DNA of 8,767 bases from the NCBI GenBank assembly GCA_020056205.1, contig JAGVIF010000020.1:1-8767 (forward strand), written 5' to 3'. The notes below the pieces were generated by a model. The model saw nothing but the letters and a program-made list of their open reading frames with translations. It was not told where the DNA came from and ran no database searches. This stretch comes from Lentisphaeria bacterium (lineage in GTDB: Bacteria; Verrucomicrobiota; Lentisphaeria; Victivallales; GWF2-50-93). The position numbers and the translations under genes were made by a program. Shown piece after piece: positions 6,858 to 8,767 of the stretch; position 1 is the stretch's first letter, and the number at the start of each line of letters is the position of its first letter.

Positions 6858-6896
6858 CGTGGCCTCGCATCCAAAATAGCATGCCGCGCGGCCACG
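6858..6896. other. Composite inverted repeat in the spacer before alr
   Basis: CGTGGCC (6858-6864) is matched exactly by GGCCACG (6890-6896), and an inner GCAT (6867-6870) can pair with ATGC (6881-6884). This gives a two-tier stem with an asymmetric internal loop. It lies just upstream of the proposed alr promoter, so it may act as a DNA-level site or as the 3' structure of the upstream transcript. Confidence 0.4.
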
Positions 6897-6903
6897 GGGA
6901 GTT

Positions 6904-6934
6904 TTGCGATCGGATCGAATCAACATGTTATAAA
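6904..6934 (+). promoter_or_regulatory. Candidate sigma70-type promoter of alr-argG
   Basis: A -10-like TATAAA at 6929-6934 is preceded by a weak -35-like TTGCGA at 6904-6909 with a 19-nt spacer. Transcription would begin near 6941, about 33 nt before the chosen alr start and upstream of its ribosome site. The -10 is good but the -35 and spacing are not ideal. Confidence 0.35.
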
Positions 6935-6962
6935 TAATTTATGTCGAATCCGTCACGGATTC

Positions 6963-6967
6963 AGGGA
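6963..6967 (+). promoter_or_regulatory. Shine-Dalgarno site deciding the alr start
   Basis: AGGGA lies 6 nt before ATG 6974, whereas the upstream in-frame ATG at 6941 has only AT-rich sequence before it. It supports the shorter protein. Confidence 0.6.
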
Positions 6968-6973
6968 ATCCTT

Positions 6974-8104
6974 ATGCTTCATAAACATGCGAGAGTTTGG
7001 CTTGACATAAATCTTTCAACGTTAAAAGATAATTTCAAAATTATCAAAGAAAAGGTCGAACCGTGTGAAGTTCTTTCCGTCCTGAAAGCAAATGCCTACG
7101 GACTTGGCGTTCAAAAAATAGCGTCAGCCCTTGCCTCAGCCGGGACTCACGGCTTTGGCGTTGCCGAAATAAACGAGGCGCTCGCTTTGCTCCCCCTCGG
7201 CAAGCCGGTTCAGATACTTGGAGGAATCCTTCCCGATGAAATACCTGACGCTGTGCGCGGCGGAATAATTATCCCCGTCACTGACTACAGAACCGCCCGC
7301 ATAGTAAGCGCCGAAGCCATTAGGCAAAGAAAAACGGCGGAATGTCATTTCCTTGTTGACACCGGAATGGGACGGCTCGGAATACGCATTGAGGAGGCCG
7401 AAAAAGTGATATCCGATTCTCATACGCTGCCCCACATAAAATTCACAGGAATTTATTCCCATTTCCCTGCGGCTTATATACAGGATTGCGAATATACCAA
7501 CGCCCAGATAAAATCTTTCAAAGCCCTCTTGCGGGGACTCGCAGACAAAGGAATCCGCTTCAACATTGTCCATATTGCAAACAGCGACGCGGTGAACAAT
7601 TATCCTAAAACATACATGAAACCTTTCAACATGGTAAGAACCGGCATAAATCTTCACGGCTCATTCGATCCGCAAGGGCAAAGAACCATGAACCTCAAAT
7701 CAATAATAACGCTGAAAACGCGTCTCGTCGCTGTCAGAAAACTTCCGGCCGGCGCAAGTATCGGATACGGATGCACTTACAAACTGCCTGAAGATGCTTT
7801 TGTCGGAACCATCTCCGCAGGCTATGCTGACGGACTGCCCCTGGCCCTTTCAAACAGGGGGCACGTCCTGATACGCGGAAAATCTTGCCACATAATCGGA
7901 AGAGTCTCTATGGACTGCACAACTGTTTCGCTCGCGCAAATCCCCGGGGCGGAATGCGGAGACGAAGTCATTTGTCTCGGCGGAGAAGGACCTCTTGCCG
8001 TCTCCGTTGCTCAGTGGGCTCAGGTCAAAGGAACCCACGCCTACGACATTATATGTTCTTTCGGCTCAAGAGTCATCCGCAAATACATTGACCCAAAAAA
8101 CTAA
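6974..8104 (+). CDS. alr: Alanine racemase (PLP-dependent)
   Basis: The enzyme interconverts L- and D-alanine in the cytoplasm and supplies D-alanine for peptidoglycan. With the start at 6974 the protein is 376 residues, normal for the family. The PLP lysine in [10 protein letters not shown] is K38 and the catalytic tyrosine in IGYGCTY is Y265, almost exactly the K39 and Y265 of the Geobacillus enzyme. The alternative ATG at 6941 adds 11 residues and lacks a ribosome site. Other family landmarks are [10 protein letters not shown] with R134, [25 protein letters not shown] and IGRVSMD. One oddity is that the residue two before the aspartate of DTGMGR, a carbamylated lysine (K129) in Geobacillus Alr, is leucine here (L127). 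Activity as alanine racemase is likely but another amino-acid substrate cannot be excluded. argG follows after 17 nt, probably in the same operon. Confidence 0.92.
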   Translation: MLHKHARVWLDINLSTLKDNFKIIKEKVEPCEVLSVLKANAYGLGVQKIASALASAGTHGFGVAEINEALALLPLGKPVQILGGILPDEIPDAVRGGIIIPVTDYRTARIVSAEAIRQRKTAECHFLVDTGMGRLGIRIEEAEKVISDSHTLPHIKFTGIYSHFPAAYIQDCEYTNAQIKSFKALLRGLADKGIRFNIVHIANSDAVNNYPKTYMKPFNMVRTGINLHGSFDPQGQRTMNLKSIITLKTRLVAVRKLPAGASIGYGCTYKLPEDAFVGTISAGYADGLPLALSNRGHVLIRGKSCHIIGRVSMDCTTVSLAQIPGAECGDEVICLGGEGPLAVSVAQWAQVKGTHAYDIICSFGSRVIRKYIDPKN

Positions 8105-8108
8105 AACG

Positions 8109-8115
8109 AAGGAGG
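8109..8115 (+). promoter_or_regulatory. Strong Shine-Dalgarno site (AAGGAGG) of argG
   Basis: AAGGAGG lies 6 nt before ATG 8122, in the 17-nt gap after the alr stop. It fixes the argG start and suggests efficient translation from an alr-argG transcript. Confidence 0.8.
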
Positions 8116-8121
8116 AAAAAA

Positions 8122-8767
8122 ATGAAAGTTGTCGTCGCATATTCCGGAGGGCTTGACACTTCTGTCATCGTCAGATGGGTTAAGGATGTCTACAAGGCCG
8201 AAGTTATCGCTTTTTGCGCCGATCTCGGACAAGAGGAGGAATTGGACGGCCTTGAGGAAAAGGCTGTAAAGACCGGAGCGTCAAAGTGTTATATCAAGGA
8301 TCTTCGGGAGGAATTTGCGAAAGACTTTATCTTCCCTATGATGCAGGCCGACGCGATATACGAGGGGAGCTACCTGCTTGGAACATCTATAGCCCGTCCT
8401 CTCATAGCAAAACATCTGATAAAAATCGCGAAAGCCGAGAAGGCCGACGCTATATGCCACGGCGCGACAGGAAAAGGAAATGACCAGGTGCGATTCGAGC
8501 TTGCCGCCTACGCGCTCAATCCTGATATAAAAATAATAGCGCCATGGAGGGAATGGGAATTTAAGTCCAGAACCGACCTTATCAATTACGCGAAAAAACA
8601 CAATATCCCTGTAACCGCCTCAGCCTCAAAACCATACAGCATGGACAGGAACCTGCTCCACATAAGTTTTGAAGGCGGAATACTTGAAGATCCGTGGGTA
8701 GAGGCGACAGATGACATAAGCGCTCTAACCTCGCCCCTCCCCCTCACGCCGGACAAGCCGGAATACC
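8122..8767 (+). CDS. argG: Argininosuccinate synthase (3' truncated)
   Basis: ArgG joins citrulline and aspartate using ATP to make argininosuccinate, the penultimate step of arginine synthesis, in the cytoplasm. The first 215 residues are present and the frame is open at the right edge; the family is usually about 400 residues, so roughly half is seen. The N-terminal PP-loop AYSGGLDTS is at residues 6-14. [11 protein letters not shown] lies in the middle, and the substrate-binding motif [13 protein letters not shown] is at 114-126. [17 protein letters not shown] and the following DPW are also typical. No motif is missing in the visible part. The start is set by AAGGAGG at 8109-8115. It lies directly behind alr; no other arg gene is seen before the window ends. 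Confidence 0.97.
   Translation, partial: MKVVVAYSGGLDTSVIVRWVKDVYKAEVIAFCADLGQEEELDGLEEKAVKTGASKCYIKDLREEFAKDFIFPMMQADAIYEGSYLLGTSIARPLIAKHLIKIAKAEKADAICHGATGKGNDQVRFELAAYALNPDIKIIAPWREWEFKSRTDLINYAKKHNIPVTASASKPYSMDRNLLHISFEGGILEDPWVEATDDISALTSPLPLTPDKPEY

Noticed and set aside
6941..6973. ATG 6941 as the alr start
   Set aside because: No Shine-Dalgarno sequence precedes it, it coincides with the expected transcription start, and the start at 6974 puts the PLP lysine and catalytic tyrosine at the family-typical positions 38 and 265.
7136..7657. Minus-strand open frame of 173 codons inside alr
   Set aside because: It is fully antisense to a clearly recognised alanine racemase gene and has no domain signature.

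Overview
The window looks like ordinary chromosomal DNA from a Gram-negative-type bacterium, probably an uncultured lineage. The evidence is bacterial gene families, clear Shine-Dalgarno sites on some genes, moderate GC content, loosely packed genes and degenerate short tandem repeats between genes. I see no rRNA or other phylogenetic marker, so any assignment (for example an Omnitrophota- or PVC-like lineage) is a guess. All seven protein-coding genes are on the + strand. Two are cut by the window edges.

Layout: (1) Positions 3-482 hold the 3' end of a GlmU-like left-handed beta-helix acyltransferase, of the type best known from archaeal sugar-1-phosphate nucleotidylyltransferase/acetyltransferases. 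Its last codons run into an 8-bp tandem repeat. (2) Positions 483-700 are a repeat-rich spacer with a 7-bp-periodic A-rich tract and two tandem 31-bp units carrying a small hairpin. (3) Positions 701-1816 encode a 371-residue protein I do not recognise. (4) Positions 1817-2185 are a 369-bp non-coding gap with a hairpin, a TTGACA box and a perfect 16-bp AT palindrome. (5) Positions 2186-5621 are a compact Tad/Flp pilus-type block: cpaB, a cpaF/tadA ATPase with an N-terminal FHA domain, and tadB, joined by a 5-nt gap and then an ATGA overlap. (6) Positions 5657-6745 encode a uroporphyrinogen-decarboxylase-like (MtaA/CmuA superfamily) protein behind a strong Shine-Dalgarno site. (7) Positions 6746-6973 are a GC-rich, structured spacer with a plausible promoter. 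(8) Positions 6974-8104 encode alanine racemase, followed after 17 nt by argG (argininosuccinate synthase), which runs off the right edge.

How the genes relate: CpaB, FHA-CpaF and TadB are three parts of one envelope machine (secretin-associated periplasmic factor, cytoplasmic motor, inner-membrane platform). TadC, secretin, pilin and prepilin peptidase are absent here and would have to be encoded elsewhere. The FHA domain keeps its phosphothreonine-binding residues, which suggests that the motor is coupled to Ser/Thr phosphorylation. alr and argG look like a housekeeping pair (D-alanine for peptidoglycan, arginine synthesis). I found no CRISPR, phage, transposase or clearly new system. The most useful leads are the FHA-ATPase fusion in a reduced tad set, a Lys-to-Leu change at the carbamylated-lysine site of the racemase, a changed metal-ligand pattern in the UroD-like protein, and the unknown 371-residue protein beside repeat-rich spacers.
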